Positions 27,780-36,617 of a stretch of DNA of 64,000 bases are shown in pieces; position 1 is the stretch's first letter; every line of letters begins with the position of its first letter. The position numbers were made by a program, and so were the translations under genes. This stretch comes from Brevundimonas mediterranea (lineage in GTDB: Bacteria > Pseudomonadota > Alphaproteobacteria > Caulobacterales > Caulobacteraceae). Location: assembly GCF_014196125.1 (NCBI RefSeq), contig NZ_JACIDA010000001.1:620001-684000 (forward strand), given 5' to 3'. Below the pieces are notes generated by a model. It saw only the letters and a list, made by a program, of their open reading frames with translations, searched no databases and was not told where the DNA came from.

Positions 27780-28304
27780 TCAAACATCCGTCCAGGCCGG
27801 CTTCGCCAGCACTTCATTGAATTTCTGCGCCGCCAGACCGGCCCGCGCGGCCAGGGCGTAGCGCGCCAGATCCGCCGCCCGTTCCGCGCCTGTCTCGGCA
27901 TAGACATTGCGCGCCAGGGCCTCGGCCAAGGCGGCCGCATCGGCGTCGCGCAGCGGCGTCTCATAGGCGTTCATCCGCCCGTACAGGGCCTCGCCCAGCT
28001 TGCGCATCTTCTTGCCGACAGCCACGTCGCCCACGCCTTCTTCGCGCAGAACATGGTCCAGGGCCGACACATAGACGTCGAACAGGGCCTGGGCCGCATC
28101 GCGCCCGGCCTCGGTATTCTCGTCGCGCAGCCGCAGCACCAGCAACAGGACGTGCAGCGTATACAGTTCGAACCGGGCATCGATGCGGTCGGCCACGCCC
28201 AGCCGTGTGTAGAATCCGACATTTCGCGCCTGTTCCACCGCCAGGGCGTACAGGGCGTCGCCGATACGTACGCCGGGCCGGGGTTTGAACAGGTTTTTCA
28301 GCAT
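27780..28304 (-). CDS. ubiquinol-cytochrome c chaperone family protein (CBP3-like)
   Basis: A 174-residue helical protein matching the ubiquinol-cytochrome c chaperone (CBP3) family, thought to help assemble the cytochrome bc1 complex. Features are RNVGFYTRLGVADRIDARFELYTLHVLLLVLRL and the conserved DHVLREEGVGDVAVGKKMRKLGEALYGRMNAYETPL region (given here only as landmarks). It is the first gene of a leftward cluster with yceD and plsX and is divergent from bamE. ATG 28302-28304 is clear. The link to bc1 comes from family knowledge. Confidence 0.85.
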   Translation of the reverse strand: MLKNLFKPRPGVRIGDALYALAVEQARNVGFYTRLGVADRIDARFELYTLHVLLLVLRLRDENTEAGRDAAQALFDVYVSALDHVLREEGVGDVAVGKKMRKLGEALYGRMNAYETPLRDADAAALAEALARNVYAETGAERAADLARYALAARAGLAAQKFNEVLAKPAWTDV

Positions 28305-28395
28305 GGTTTTATACGGCCCCTTTTCCGCCGCGCCGTTGAACTAGGACGCAGGTCCGTCTAGGTCAAAGACCTTGTTCTCTCGCAGGCGCCTGATC

Positions 28396-28875
28396 ATGTC
28401 TCGTTTCGTCCCGGTTTTCGTCGCCGTTTCCCTGGCCGGCCTGTCCGCCGCCTGCGCTCCCATGATCGGCTCCAACGGCTTCCAGGCCATCGACGCCAAG
28501 CCCCAGGACATCGTCGCGGGCGCCGACACCAAGGAAACCGTCCTGGCCCGTCTCGGCTCGCCCTCAACCACCTCGACCTTCGAACCGGATCAGGTCTGGT
28601 ACTACATCAGCCAGACGACCGAGAAATACACCTACAACCGCCCGGTCGTCGCCAGCCGCACCATCACCGAAGTCACCTTCGAACCGAACGGCGACAAGGT
28701 CGCCGCCGTCCGCACCCTGGGCTTGGCCGACGGCGAGCAGATCGCCATGAACCGGACCGAGACCCCGACCCGCGGCCGCGCCCTGACCGTGCTCGAACAG
28801 CTGCTGGGCAACGTCGGTCGCGGCCAACTGCCGCGCACCGAGGACGACACCCCCGGCCAGCGCCGCCCCGACTAA
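28396..28875 (+). CDS. bamE: outer-membrane assembly lipoprotein BamE (SmpA/OmlA)
   Basis: A 159-residue lipoprotein of the beta-barrel assembly machinery. The signal peptide VPVFVAVSLAGLSAAC ends in a lipobox with the lipidated Cys at about residue 19. The SmpA/OmlA domain shows IVAGADTKETVLARLGSPS and TFEPDQVWYYISQ. A Pro/Arg-rich C-terminal tail follows. ATG 28396 gives a standard signal peptide; TTG at 28372 would add eight residues. It diverges from the CBP3-like gene, as is common in alphaproteobacteria, and is followed by a shared terminator. Confidence 0.88.
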   Translation: MSRFVPVFVAVSLAGLSAACAPMIGSNGFQAIDAKPQDIVAGADTKETVLARLGSPSTTSTFEPDQVWYYISQTTEKYTYNRPVVASRTITEVTFEPNGDKVAAVRTLGLADGEQIAMNRTETPTRGRALTVLEQLLGNVGRGQLPRTEDDTPGQRRPD

Positions 28876-28901
28876 GGGCCCCGCTCCATTGTCAAAGAAG
28901 A

Positions 28902-28929
28902 ACGCCCCGGAGATCGCTCTCCGGGGCGT
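28902..28929. terminator. bidirectional terminator between bamE and hppA
   Basis: A 12-bp stem (arms 28902-28913 and 28918-28929, loop TCGC) lies between the convergent bamE and hppA genes. On the minus strand it is followed by TCTTCTTTG and on the plus strand by CTTCGT, so it best serves hppA. Confidence 0.8.
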
Positions 28930-28940
28930 CTTCGTATCGG

Positions 28941-31100
28941 CTAGCCGATATTTCCGCTCGCCAGCACCGCCAGCAGCAGCAGCGCCACGATATTGGTGAT
29001 CTTGATCATCGGGTTCACCGCCGGACCGCTGGTGTCCTTGTAGGGATCCCCCACCGTATCGCCAGTCACGGCCGCCTTATGGGCTTCGGAGCCCTTGCCG
29101 TGGACCACGCCGTTCTTGTCGGTGAAGCCTTCCTCGATCACCTTCTTGGCGTTGTCCCAGGCCCCGCCGCCCGAAGTCATCGAGATGGCGACGAACAGGC
29201 CAGTGACGATCACCCCCATCAGCATGGCGCCGAGCGAGGCGAAGGCGTTGGCCTTGTCCGAAATTGCCAGCACAGCGACGAACAGCACGATGGGCGACAG
29301 CACCGGCAGCAGCGACGGCACGATCATCTCGCGAATCGCCGCCTTGGTCAGGATGTCGACCGCCCGGCCGTACTCCGGCTTGACCTGATAGGTCATGATG
29401 CCGGGGTTCTCTCGGAACTGACGCCGCACCTCGGCCACCACGGCCTCCGCCGCGCGCCCGACCGCCATCATCGACATGCCGCCGAACAGGAAGGGCAGCA
29501 GCCCCCCGAACAGCAGGCCCACGACCACATAGGGATTGGTCAGGTCGAAGGCGATCGGCCCCATGTCGGCGAAGAAGGGATAGTCCGCCGGATTGGCCGA
29601 GAAATACTGCAGGTCCGACGTATAGGCGGCGAACAGCACCAAGGCCCCAAGACCCGCCGAACCGATGGCGTAGCCCTTGGTCACGGCCTTGGTCGTATTA
29701 CCCACCGCGTCCAGCGCATCGGTCGAACGCCGCACCTCGCTGGGCAGGCCCGCCATTTCGGCGATCCCCCCGGCGTTGTCCGTCACCGGCCCGAAGGCGT
29801 CCAGCGCCACGATCATCCCCGCCACGCCCAGCATGGTCGTGGTGGCGATGGCGATGCCGAACAGGCCCGCCAGCTGGAAGCTGGCCACGATGCCGACGAT
29901 GATCGTCAGGGCCGGAAGCGCCGTGGCCTCCAGCGACACCGCCAGCCCCTGGATCACATTGGTCCCGTGACCCGACACCGAGGCGTTGGCCACCGACTGC
30001 ACCGGCCGGAAGTTCGACCCCGTGTAGTATTCCGTCACCACCACGATCGCCGCCGTCACCCCCAGCCCGACCATGCCGGACCAGAACAGGGCCATCGGCT
30101 GGATCGTCAGGCCGCTTCCGGTCACGATCGGTCCCGTCACCATCTGGTCGATCACCCACCAAACCGCGCCGATGGACAGGACGCCCGTCACGATCAGCCC
30201 CTGATACAGGGCGCCCATGATGTTCTGGCTCTTGCCCAGCCGCACGAAGAAGCTGCCAATGATTGAGGTCACGATACAGACCGCACAGATCGCCAGCGGC
30301 AACACCATCAGGGTGTCCACATAGGGCTGGCCGCGGAAGAAGATGGCCGCCAGCACCATGGTCGCCACCGTCGTCACCGCATAGGTTTCGAACAGGTCGG
30401 CCGCCATGCCGGCGCAGTCGCCAACGTTGTCGCCCACATTGTCGGCGATGGTCGCGGCGTTCCGGGGATCGTCCTCGGGAATGCCGGCCTCGACCTTGCC
30501 CACCATGTCGCCGCCCACGTCGGCGCCCTTGGTGAAGATCCCGCCGCCCAGACGCGCGAAGATCGAGATCAGCGAGGCGCCGAAGCCCAGGGCCACCAGA
30601 CCGTCGATCACCTCGCGGCTGGTCGAGCCCAGACCCAGGTGGTGGGTCAGCACGATAAAGTAGCCGGACACCCCCATCAGGGCGCCGCCCGCCACGAACA
30701 TGCCGGTGATGGCGCCCGAGCGGAACGCCAGGTTCAGTCCCTTGGACAGGCTCTCGGACGCCGCCTGCGCCGTACGCACATTGGCCCGAACCGAAATCAG
30801 CATGCCGGCGTAACCGGCGGCGCCCGACAGGACGGCCCCGATCACGAAGCCGACCGCCGCATAGACGCCGATCAGCAGATAGGCGGCGATCAGGATCACG
30901 ACCCCGACCATGCCGATCGTCAGATATTGCCGCTTCAGATAGGCCGAGGCGCCTTCCTGAATGGCGGCCGCGATCTCTCGCATCTTGTCATTACCGGTGC
31001 TCGCCCTCATCAGCACTGCGGTCTGGGCGGCGCCGTACAGCACAGCCAGAACGCCTGCCGCGAAGACCAGCGTAAGATAGATCGTCATTGGCGTTTCCAT
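28941..31100 (-). CDS. hppA: membrane-bound H+-translocating pyrophosphatase (K+-insensitive type)
   Basis: A 719-residue integral membrane pump with about 16 helices that couples pyrophosphate hydrolysis to proton export. The active-site acidic loops are visible: [40 protein letters not shown], the [16 protein letters not shown] region and the C-terminal [16 protein letters not shown]. The [16 protein letters not shown] segment has Lys where K+-dependent enzymes have Ala, marking the K+-independent class. ATG 31098-31100 was taken; ATG 31086-31088 (MTIYLTLVF) is an equally good start. Two adjoining palindromes lie upstream at 31229-31255. Confidence 0.95.
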   Translation of the reverse strand: METPMTIYLTLVFAAGVLAVLYGAAQTAVLMRASTGNDKMREIAAAIQEGASAYLKRQYLTIGMVGVVILIAAYLLIGVYAAVGFVIGAVLSGAAGYAGMLISVRANVRTAQAASESLSKGLNLAFRSGAITGMFVAGGALMGVSGYFIVLTHHLGLGSTSREVIDGLVALGFGASLISIFARLGGGIFTKGADVGGDMVGKVEAGIPEDDPRNAATIADNVGDNVGDCAGMAADLFETYAVTTVATMVLAAIFFRGQPYVDTLMVLPLAICAVCIVTSIIGSFFVRLGKSQNIMGALYQGLIVTGVLSIGAVWWVIDQMVTGPIVTGSGLTIQPMALFWSGMVGLGVTAAIVVVTEYYTGSNFRPVQSVANASVSGHGTNVIQGLAVSLEATALPALTIIVGIVASFQLAGLFGIAIATTTMLGVAGMIVALDAFGPVTDNAGGIAEMAGLPSEVRRSTDALDAVGNTTKAVTKGYAIGSAGLGALVLFAAYTSDLQYFSANPADYPFFADMGPIAFDLTNPYVVVGLLFGGLLPFLFGGMSMMAVGRAAEAVVAEVRRQFRENPGIMTYQVKPEYGRAVDILTKAAIREMIVPSLLPVLSPIVLFVAVLAISDKANAFASLGAMLMGVIVTGLFVAISMTSGGGAWDNAKKVIEEGFTDKNGVVHGKGSEAHKAAVTGDTVGDPYKDTSGPAVNPMIKITNIVALLLLAVLASGNIG

Positions 31101-31228
31101 GCCCTTGCAACAAGCGCACGGATCCTTGCGACGGCGGGCGTTATCGCCTCTGTCCGACGTCCGGTCCCCCCGAGCGCGGCGGACGCGTCAGTGCGTCCCT
31201 TGGGATTTGCAGAGGGAGCGTGTCATGG

Positions 31229-31255
31229 GCGTCAAGTTGACGCAACCATGGTTGC
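31229..31255. repeat. two abutting palindromes upstream of hppA
   Basis: GCGTCAA-G-TTGACGC (31229-31243) is a perfect 7-1-7 inverted repeat. It shares its last two bases with GCAACCATGGTTGC (31242-31255), a perfect 14-bp palindrome. They lie just after the stop of the leftward gene at 31262 and 129-155 bp upstream of hppA. There is no T-run, so an operator pair is as likely as a terminator. Confidence 0.4.
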
Positions 31256-31261
31256 AGACGT

Positions 31262-31693
31262 TCAGACGCCCGGCGTCATGCCCGCGCGCAGGCGCGGGTT
31301 TTGGGCGATGATCTCGGCCCGTGCGACGGAGCCCCGTCCAGAGATCGCGTTCGCAGCCGCGACCAGGGCCGCAGACATCCGGTTTTCGTCCAGCCGTGTC
31401 CAATCGCCCGCAACAGTGAAGGGGGTGCGGTGGGCCGCCTTGACCAGGGCGTCGCGGAAGAACGCCTCTTTCGGCCGCATCTGCTCGACGGTCTTGCCTC
31501 CGCCGAGATGCAGCTTCAGCGAGACGAAGACATAGTTTCTCAGGCGACCGTCGGCGATCACCGGCAGGCCGACGCCGGGGATGCTCAAGGCCGGGGCCTC
31601 GGCGGGGGTCTTGCTGGATGAGGCCTGGGCCGACGTAGCGGCGACGCCGGCCAGGGCGACTGTTCCAGACGTGATCAAGGTTCTGCGATCCAT
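31262..31693 (-). CDS. exported protein of unknown function (Tat-like signal)
   Basis: A 143-residue protein starting MDRRTLITSGTVALAGVAAT, a twin-arginine-like signal with cleavage near AQA. The mature part has IPGVGLPVIADGRLRNYVFVSLKLHL and DALVKAAHRTPFTV, a pattern reminiscent of small FliL-like periplasmic proteins; this similarity is weak. ATG 31691-31693 was chosen over GTG 31702 because it gives the best signal peptide. It follows thiL in the same direction by 43 bp and may be the distal gene of the nusB-thiL operon. Confidence 0.65.
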   Translation of the reverse strand: MDRRTLITSGTVALAGVAATSAQASSSKTPAEAPALSIPGVGLPVIADGRLRNYVFVSLKLHLGGGKTVEQMRPKEAFFRDALVKAAHRTPFTVAGDWTRLDENRMSAALVAAANAISGRGSVARAEIIAQNPRLRAGMTPGV

Positions 31694-31736
31694 GACCGCC
31701 ACCCTAGCGGTGCGCGGTTAGGATTGTGTTGCCGGC

Positions 31737-32726
31737 TCAGCCATGGGTCCAGCCGCGCCGCGCCAACTCTATCCGCCGTCCCCCATAGTCGACCGCAACG
31801 CCCTCGCCCGCTGTAACCGCCCCGATCCTGGTCAGACGCAGCAGGCGGCGTTCCGCCTCGCGACGCAGGGTCTCTTCATGGTGGGGGTGGGCGGTGAAGG
31901 CGATCTGGTAGTCGTCGCCGCCGGTCGCCAGGTCCTCCAGCGCCGCCTGCGGATCGACCCGGTCCTCGAACCAGGCCTGGGCGGCGGCGGACAGGGGCAG
32001 AACGCTGAGGTTCAGGGCAATGCCGACGCCGCTGGCCTTGGCTATATGGTTCAGGTCCGCCGCCAGACCGTCGGACACGTCCGCCGCCGCCGTCGCCAGG
32101 TTCCGAACGACATCGGCGAAATCCAGCCTCGGCATGGGGGTGCGGTAATGGTCGATCAGGCGCGCAAGCCGTTCGGCGTCCAGCTTCAGCTTGGCTTGCG
32201 CCGCCTGAAGCCCCAGCAGGCCATCGCCGATGGTCCCGGTGACAAAGACCAGGTCTCCCACCTGGGCGCCCGCGCGCGACACCGCCCCACCCGCCGGAAC
32301 CCAGCCCAGGGCGGTCAGGGAAAACACCGCCGGCCCCGGCGTCCTGACCGTGTCGCCGCCCATCAGAAACACGCCGAACAGGGCCTGATCCTGCGCCAGC
32401 CCGCCCGCAAAGGCCTCGCGTTCGGGCCAGCCGCAGCGGTCCGACCAGCAGCAGGCCAGCAGATAGCCGAAAGGCTCGGCTCCCTTGGCGGCCAGGTCCG
32501 ACAAGTTCACCCGCAGCAGCTTCTTGGCCACCGTATCCAGCGGATCGTCGGGCAGGAAATGCACCCCCTCGACGATGGCGTCCTTGGTCAGAACCAGGTC
32601 GTAGCCGGGGCGCGAGGGCAGCACCGCCACATCATCGGCCAGCCCCCTGCCCCATTCCGGATGGGCCAGGGGCCGCAGCAGCCTCTCGATCGTCTCGAAC
32701 TCGCCCGCGACGTCGAGCGCCGGCAT
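31737..32726 (-). CDS. thiL: thiamine-monophosphate kinase
   Basis: Phosphorylates thiamine monophosphate to the active cofactor. The 329-residue protein has the PurM-like AIR synthase fold: GLADDVAVLPS, VLTKDAIVEGVHF, NLSDLAAKGAEP (metal and nucleotide binding), GGDTVRTPGP, DVSDGLAADLNHI and GGDDYQIAF. The ATG at 32724-32726 overlaps the nusB stop by one base (TAATG). The chain ribH-nusB-thiL is a conserved alphaproteobacterial order. No thiamine riboswitch is evident because the gene lies inside the operon. Confidence 0.94.
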   Translation of the reverse strand: MPALDVAGEFETIERLLRPLAHPEWGRGLADDVAVLPSRPGYDLVLTKDAIVEGVHFLPDDPLDTVAKKLLRVNLSDLAAKGAEPFGYLLACCWSDRCGWPEREAFAGGLAQDQALFGVFLMGGDTVRTPGPAVFSLTALGWVPAGGAVSRAGAQVGDLVFVTGTIGDGLLGLQAAQAKLKLDAERLARLIDHYRTPMPRLDFADVVRNLATAAADVSDGLAADLNHIAKASGVGIALNLSVLPLSAAAQAWFEDRVDPQAALEDLATGGDDYQIAFTAHPHHEETLRREAERRLLRLTRIGAVTAGEGVAVDYGGRRIELARRGWTHG

Positions 32727-33250
32727 TATTTGCGCGTGTCTCTGGACACGCCGTCCAGCGCCGCATTGACGAACCGCGCCTCGGAGTCGTCAAAGAAGGC
32801 CTTGGCCAGTTCAACATATTCGTCGATCACCACTTCGCGCGGCGTCTCCGGGTGCTTGATCAGCTCCCAGGCGCCCGAGCGCAGCAGGGCGCGCAGGGTG
32901 GCGTCGATCCGCTCCAGCTTCCAGTTGGACGCTAGGCGGGCCTTGATCGCCGTGTCGATGTCGCGCTGGCTCTCGATCACGCCCCGCACGATGTCGGCGA
33001 AATAGGCCTCGTCGGCCTCGGCCAGGGCCTCGCCCTCGATATCCGTGTCGAAGCGGAAGTTGGCGAATTCGGTGATCACCGTCTCAACGCCCTCGCCCGC
33101 CAGCTCCATCTGGTACAGGGCCTGGACGGCGGCGAGACGCGACACCGTGCGCGCACGGCGCTGTTTGGAGCTGAGATGCGGCTCGGCCCGCTGCTTCTCG
33201 GCCTCGGCCAATTGTTCGAGGACGGCTTTGACGCTGTTCGGTTCAGTCAT
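32726..33250 (-). CDS. nusB: transcription antitermination factor NusB
   Basis: An all-helical RNA-binding protein that with NusE (S10) promotes antitermination of rRNA operons. It has 174 residues with an N-terminal extension of about 30 residues, then [39 protein letters not shown] and [20 protein letters not shown], and the C-terminal FVNAALDGV. It overlaps ribH by four bases (ATGA) upstream and thiL by one base downstream, indicating a single mRNA. Confidence 0.94.
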   Translation of the reverse strand: MTEPNSVKAVLEQLAEAEKQRAEPHLSSKQRRARTVSRLAAVQALYQMELAGEGVETVITEFANFRFDTDIEGEALAEADEAYFADIVRGVIESQRDIDTAIKARLASNWKLERIDATLRALLRSGAWELIKHPETPREVVIDEYVELAKAFFDDSEARFVNAALDGVSRDTRK

Positions 33251-33708
33251 GCGCCGAGGCCTAGCCGCAACCGCTTCTTCAATGCAATGAGCTCGAGGCA
33301 GGCTTTGGCCGCCCCGCCCCCCTTATCCCCTTCGGAAAGCCGCGCCCGGGCCCAGGCCTGGTCCTCGTCCTCGGTCGTCAGGATGCCGTTGCCGATGAGC
33401 AGTCCCTTGACGCCCAGGGCCATGAGGCCGGCCGCCGACTGGTCCGAGACGATCTCGAAATGATAGGTCTCGCCGCGGATCACGCAGCCCAGGGCGACAT
33501 AGCCGTCGTAGCGGGGCGCGGTCGGGAACCGTCCGGCCTCCTCGGCCATGGCGATGACGGCCGGTATCTCCAGGGCGCCCGGCACGGTGACGACGTCGAA
33601 CTCGGCGCCGCGCGCCTTCAACGTCTCCTTGGCGCCCTCCAGCAGGGCGTCGGCCAGTTCGTCGTAGAAGCGCGCCTCGACGATCAGAATACGGGGGGCC
33701 TCGGTCAC
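33247..33708 (-). CDS. ribH: 6,7-dimethyl-8-ribityllumazine synthase
   Basis: Penultimate step of riboflavin synthesis, condensing the ribityl-pyrimidine with dihydroxybutanone phosphate. The 153-residue protein has [46 protein letters not shown] with the catalytic His, and [13 protein letters not shown]. It starts with GTG at 33706-33708, overlapping the upstream stop by four bases (GTGA). It sits between the ribB-like gene and nusB in a continuous leftward operon. Confidence 0.94.
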   Translation of the reverse strand: MTEAPRILIVEARFYDELADALLEGAKETLKARGAEFDVVTVPGALEIPAVIAMAEEAGRFPTAPRYDGYVALGCVIRGETYHFEIVSDQSAAGLMALGVKGLLIGNGILTTEDEDQAWARARLSEGDKGGGAAKACLELIALKKRLRLGLGA

Positions 33709-34838
33709 GCCTTGTCTTCTCCATCCATGTCGCGCCAGCCGACGATGCGCAGGCCATAGCCCTCAAGCGCCGTCGGTTCAGGCCGCGTCGAACTCATCAC
33801 GATCATGTCTCTGACGCCCAGGTCCAGCAGGATCTGTGCGCCCACGCCATAGGCCCGCAGCGACCGGTCCACCGCCGCAGGCTTGTCCACGCCCGCCAGA
33901 CGCTCCGCCAGCGAGGTCAGCGACGGATCGCGCAGGAAGACGACCACGCCCGGACCGTCATGGTCGGTGATCTGTTTCAGGGCCTTGGGCACATAGTCCT
34001 GGCGCGTCTCGACATGGCCCAGCAGGTCGCAGGCGAAATCCACCTGATGCATCCGCACCAGGGTGGGCTTGGACGGATCGATCTTGCCGTGCACCAGGGC
34101 GACATGCTCGGCGCCCTCGATCGTGTTCCGGTACAGCATCAGGCGGAACGGGCCGCCGTGGACGCTTTCGAACGGCGTATCCATGATCCGCTCGACGAAC
34201 CGTTCGGTGCGGCGGCGATAGGCGATCAGGTCGGCGATGGTGCCGATCTTCAGCCCGTGCAGCTGGGCGAAGGCGACCAGATCGGGCATCCGAGCCATCT
34301 CGCCGTCGTCCTTGATGATCTCGCAGATCACCCCTGCGGGGGTCAGGCCCGCCATGCGGCTGATGTCCACGGCGGCCTCAGTATGACCGGCGCGGACCAG
34401 AACCCCGCCGTCGCGCGCCACCAGAGGGAAGATGTGGCCGGGCGAGACGATGTCGTCCATGCCCTTCGATGCGTCGGTGGCCACATGAATGGTGCGCGAA
34501 CGATCCGCCGCCGAAATCCCCGTGGTCACGCCGTCCTTGGCCTCGATCGAGACGGTGAAAGCGGTCTTCATGCTCTCGCGATTGTCGGCCGCCATCGGCG
34601 GCAGCCGCAGCTGGTTGGCCCGCTCGGCCGTCAGGGCCAGGCACACCAGCCCGCGGGCCTGGCGGATCATGAAATTGATCTGGTCGGGGGTCGCGAACTG
34701 GGCGGGGATGATGATGTCCCCCTCGTTCTCGCGGTCCTCGGCGTCCACCAGGATGTAGGGACGGCCGTTGCGGGCGTCCTCAAGAATGTCCTCGATGGGA
34801 CTGATCGGGCTGTCGTTCATGTTCGCGGCCAATTGCAT
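33705..34838 (-). CDS. ribB: 3,4-dihydroxy-2-butanone-4-phosphate synthase with degenerate RibA-like domain (RibBX type)
   Basis: A 377-residue fusion. Residues about 1-215 are a full RibB domain: [19 protein letters not shown] with acidic catalytic residues, [22 protein letters not shown] as [32 protein letters not shown] and [13 protein letters not shown]. The C-terminal part resembles GTP cyclohydrolase II, but the zinc cysteines of the usual CxxxxCDCG segment are missing ([16 protein letters not shown]) and the GRNIGL loop is not conserved. It therefore probably lacks GTP cyclohydrolase activity, as in RibBX proteins of alphaproteobacteria. ATG 34836-34838 overlaps the ribE stop by one base. 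Confidence 0.88.
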   Translation of the reverse strand: MQLAANMNDSPISPIEDILEDARNGRPYILVDAEDRENEGDIIIPAQFATPDQINFMIRQARGLVCLALTAERANQLRLPPMAADNRESMKTAFTVSIEAKDGVTTGISAADRSRTIHVATDASKGMDDIVSPGHIFPLVARDGGVLVRAGHTEAAVDISRMAGLTPAGVICEIIKDDGEMARMPDLVAFAQLHGLKIGTIADLIAYRRRTERFVERIMDTPFESVHGGPFRLMLYRNTIEGAEHVALVHGKIDPSKPTLVRMHQVDFACDLLGHVETRQDYVPKALKQITDHDGPGVVVFLRDPSLTSLAERLAGVDKPAAVDRSLRAYGVGAQILLDLGVRDMIVMSSTRPEPTALEGYGLRIVGWRDMDGEDKA

Positions 34839-35428
34839 CACGCCGTCTCCTGCCACCGCGCGAGGTATCGCGCCAGCATGTCGATCTCGAGATTGACCGG
34901 ATCGCCCGCCTTCAGGCGGCCCAGGGTCGTCACATCCCACGTATGCGGAATGATGTTCAACGAAAACACCTGTCCCTCGACGCTGTTCACCGTCAGGGAC
35001 ACACCGTCCACGGTGATCGAGCCCTTGGCGGCGATATAACGGTGCAGGGGCGCCGGCGCCTCGACCTCGACCCGGTGCGAGCCGCCTTCGGGCGTGATCG
35101 AGACGACGCGGCCCAGGCCGTCGACGTGGCCCGAGACCACATGGCCGCCCATCTCGTCGCCCAGTTTGGCGGCGCGTTCCAGATTGACGCCGTCGCCGGC
35201 CTTCCACGCGCCCAGGGTGGTCTTGGACAGGGTCTCGTTCGACACCTCGACCGCGAACCAGTCGGGTCCCTTCTCCGTCACCGTCAGGCAGCAGCCCGCG
35301 TGGCTGATCGAGGCGCCCAGGTCGATCCCGGACACGTCCCAGGCGGTCTGGATCTCATAGCGGCGATCCCGCTCCGTCTCGCGGACGTCGCGAACGCGCC
35401 CGATGTCGGTGACGATTCCGGTGAACAT
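34838..35428 (-). CDS. ribE: riboflavin synthase, alpha subunit
   Basis: Dismutates two lumazine molecules to riboflavin. The 196-residue protein is a tandem repeat of two beta-barrels: MFTGIVTDIGRV, SISHAGCCLTV, GGHVVSGHVDG and then ITVDGVSLTVNSVEG, FSLNIIPHTW. ATG 35426-35428 matches the invariant MFTGI start; the upstream extension is not conserved. It leads the ribE-ribB-ribH-nusB-thiL chain. A three-copy 9-bp repeat at 35464-35492, shared with gor, lies 35 bp upstream and is the likely promoter element. No FMN riboswitch is visible in the short intergenic space. Confidence 0.94.
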   Translation of the reverse strand: MFTGIVTDIGRVRDVRETERDRRYEIQTAWDVSGIDLGASISHAGCCLTVTEKGPDWFAVEVSNETLSKTTLGAWKAGDGVNLERAAKLGDEMGGHVVSGHVDGLGRVVSITPEGGSHRVEVEAPAPLHRYIAAKGSITVDGVSLTVNSVEGQVFSLNIIPHTWDVTTLGRLKAGDPVNLEIDMLARYLARWQETA

Positions 35429-35463
35429 TTCGGCTCCGGTCCCTTCCGGACCCAAAAAACATA

Positions 35464-35492
35464 GTCTGAATAGTATGAATCGTCTGAAATCG
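35464..35492. promoter_or_regulatory. triple 9-bp direct-repeat array upstream of ribE
   Basis: GTCTGAATA (35464-35472), GTATGAATC (35473-35481) and GTCTGAAATCG (35482-35492), at the same 9-bp period and in the same orientation as the array before gor at 621-649. The gap to the start codon (35 bp versus 32 bp) is also nearly the same. The second unit holds a GAATC (GANTC) site at the same place. It is the best-supported new regulatory element in the window. Confidence 0.6.
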
Positions 35493-35518
35493 ACCGGCGA
35501 AAACGCTCGGCGGCGGCG

Positions 35519-36139
35519 TCACGATCGCTCGTAACGCTCCCATAGATCGTCCCCGACAGGCTCGACGCCCAGGCGACGGAACTTGGGGGCGTCGGCCAGC
35601 TTTGCAAGAGCCAGGGCCGCCACGCAGGCCCGCCCCTCCCCGCCCAGCAGGATCGGCGCGCGGAACCACTCCAGCCGGTCCACAGCCCCCGCGCGCAGGA
35701 AGGCGGCCGCGACCTGCCCCCCGCCCTCGATCAGCACCGAGTCCACGCCCGCCGCCTTCAGCGCCTTCAGAACCGCCGGGATCGATGGGCGACCGTCCTC
35801 GGCCTCGACCTGTCTCACCTGGGCCGCGCCGAGGGGGCGAGGTTCGACCGCGGTCAGGATCAGGGTGTTCTCACCCGCCAGTTTCGCCGTCCCCGGCGTC
35901 CGCAGCCGGCTGTCCAGCACCACCCGCAGCGGCTGGTCCACGCTCCGCCCCGGCAGGCGCGCGGTCAGTTCTGGATCGTCCTTCAGCACCGTCTCGACGC
36001 CCACCAATATGGCGTCATGGCCCGCGCGCAGCCGATGGCCTTCCAGCCGCGCCGGCTCGCCGGTGATCCACCGGCTCTCGCCGTCAGCCGTGGCGATCCG
36101 CCCGTCCAGCGACGTCGCCAGCTTCAGGGTGACGCGCAT
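35519..36139 (-). CDS. ribD: RibD C-terminal reductase domain protein (deaminase half missing)
   Basis: A 206-residue protein equal to the C-terminal half of RibD, the DHFR-like 5-amino-6-(5-phosphoribosylamino)uracil reductase. Landmarks are VTLKLATSLDGRIATADGES, RWITGEPARLEGHRLRAGHDA, VGVETVLKDDPELTARLPG, PLRVVLDSRLRTP and VLIEGGGQVAAAFL. The N-terminal zinc deaminase domain (HAE and PCxxxxxxPPC motifs) is entirely absent: the ATG at 36137-36139 coincides with the domain junction and overlaps the nrdR stop by one base. The deaminase step must be supplied by another gene. Position in the rib cluster supports the riboflavin role. Confidence 0.82.
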   Translation of the reverse strand: MRVTLKLATSLDGRIATADGESRWITGEPARLEGHRLRAGHDAILVGVETVLKDDPELTARLPGRSVDQPLRVVLDSRLRTPGTAKLAGENTLILTAVEPRPLGAAQVRQVEAEDGRPSIPAVLKALKAAGVDSVLIEGGGQVAAAFLRAGAVDRLEWFRAPILLGGEGRACVAALALAKLADAPKFRRLGVEPVGDDLWERYERS

Positions 36140-36609
36140 CAGGCCTTGCCGGAGGGCTCGTCAAAGCCTTCGTCGCCCAGGAATTTGGCGAAATCGCCGG
36201 TCGCGCGGAAGTCCTTGTAGACCGAGGCGTAGCGGACATAGGCCACCTCATCCACGCCCTTCAGCGCCTTCATGATGAAGTCCCCGACCGTGCTGGACGG
36301 CACCTCGGTCTCGCCCAGGCTCTCCAGCTGGCGCACGATCCGGTTGACCATCTGCTCGATCTGTTCGGGCTGGACCGGCCGTTTGCGAAGGGCCACGCCC
36401 AGCGACCGTTCCAGCTTGTCGCGCTCGAACGGCGTGCGCCGCCCGTTGCGCTTCAGGATGACCAGTTCGCGCAGTTGCACCCGCTCGAAGGTGGTGAAGC
36501 GCCCGTTGCAGTTGGGGCAGGACCGACGGCGTCGGATCGCCGAGCCGTCGTCCGACGGCCGGCTGTCCTTAACCTGGGTGTCCTGATGACCGCAGAAGGG
36601 GCACTTCAT
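36139..36609 (-). CDS. nrdR: transcriptional repressor NrdR
   Basis: A nucleotide-sensing repressor of ribonucleotide reductase genes, 156 residues. The N-terminal zinc ribbon uses C3, C6, C31 and C34 (CPFC and CPNC); the ATP-cone follows from about residue 47 ([22 protein letters not shown]). The C-terminus contains [15 protein letters not shown], typical of the family. It lies 8 bp after glyA and overlaps ribD by one base, so glyA-nrdR-ribD may be transcribed together. NrdR boxes at nrd genes are outside the window. Confidence 0.95.
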   Translation of the reverse strand: MKCPFCGHQDTQVKDSRPSDDGSAIRRRRSCPNCNGRFTTFERVQLRELVILKRNGRRTPFERDKLERSLGVALRKRPVQPEQIEQMVNRIVRQLESLGETEVPSSTVGDFIMKALKGVDEVAYVRYASVYKDFRATGDFAKFLGDEGFDEPSGKA

Positions 36610-36617
36610 CGGTCAGA

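Noticed and set aside
31694..32800. Thiamine riboswitch near thiL
   Set aside because: thiL overlaps nusB by one base and lies within an operon; there is no leader in which a riboswitch could fit.
34838..35518. FMN riboswitch upstream of the riboflavin genes
   Set aside because: The gap before ribE is only 90 bp and is largely taken by the 9-bp repeat array; the conserved RFN stems were not found.
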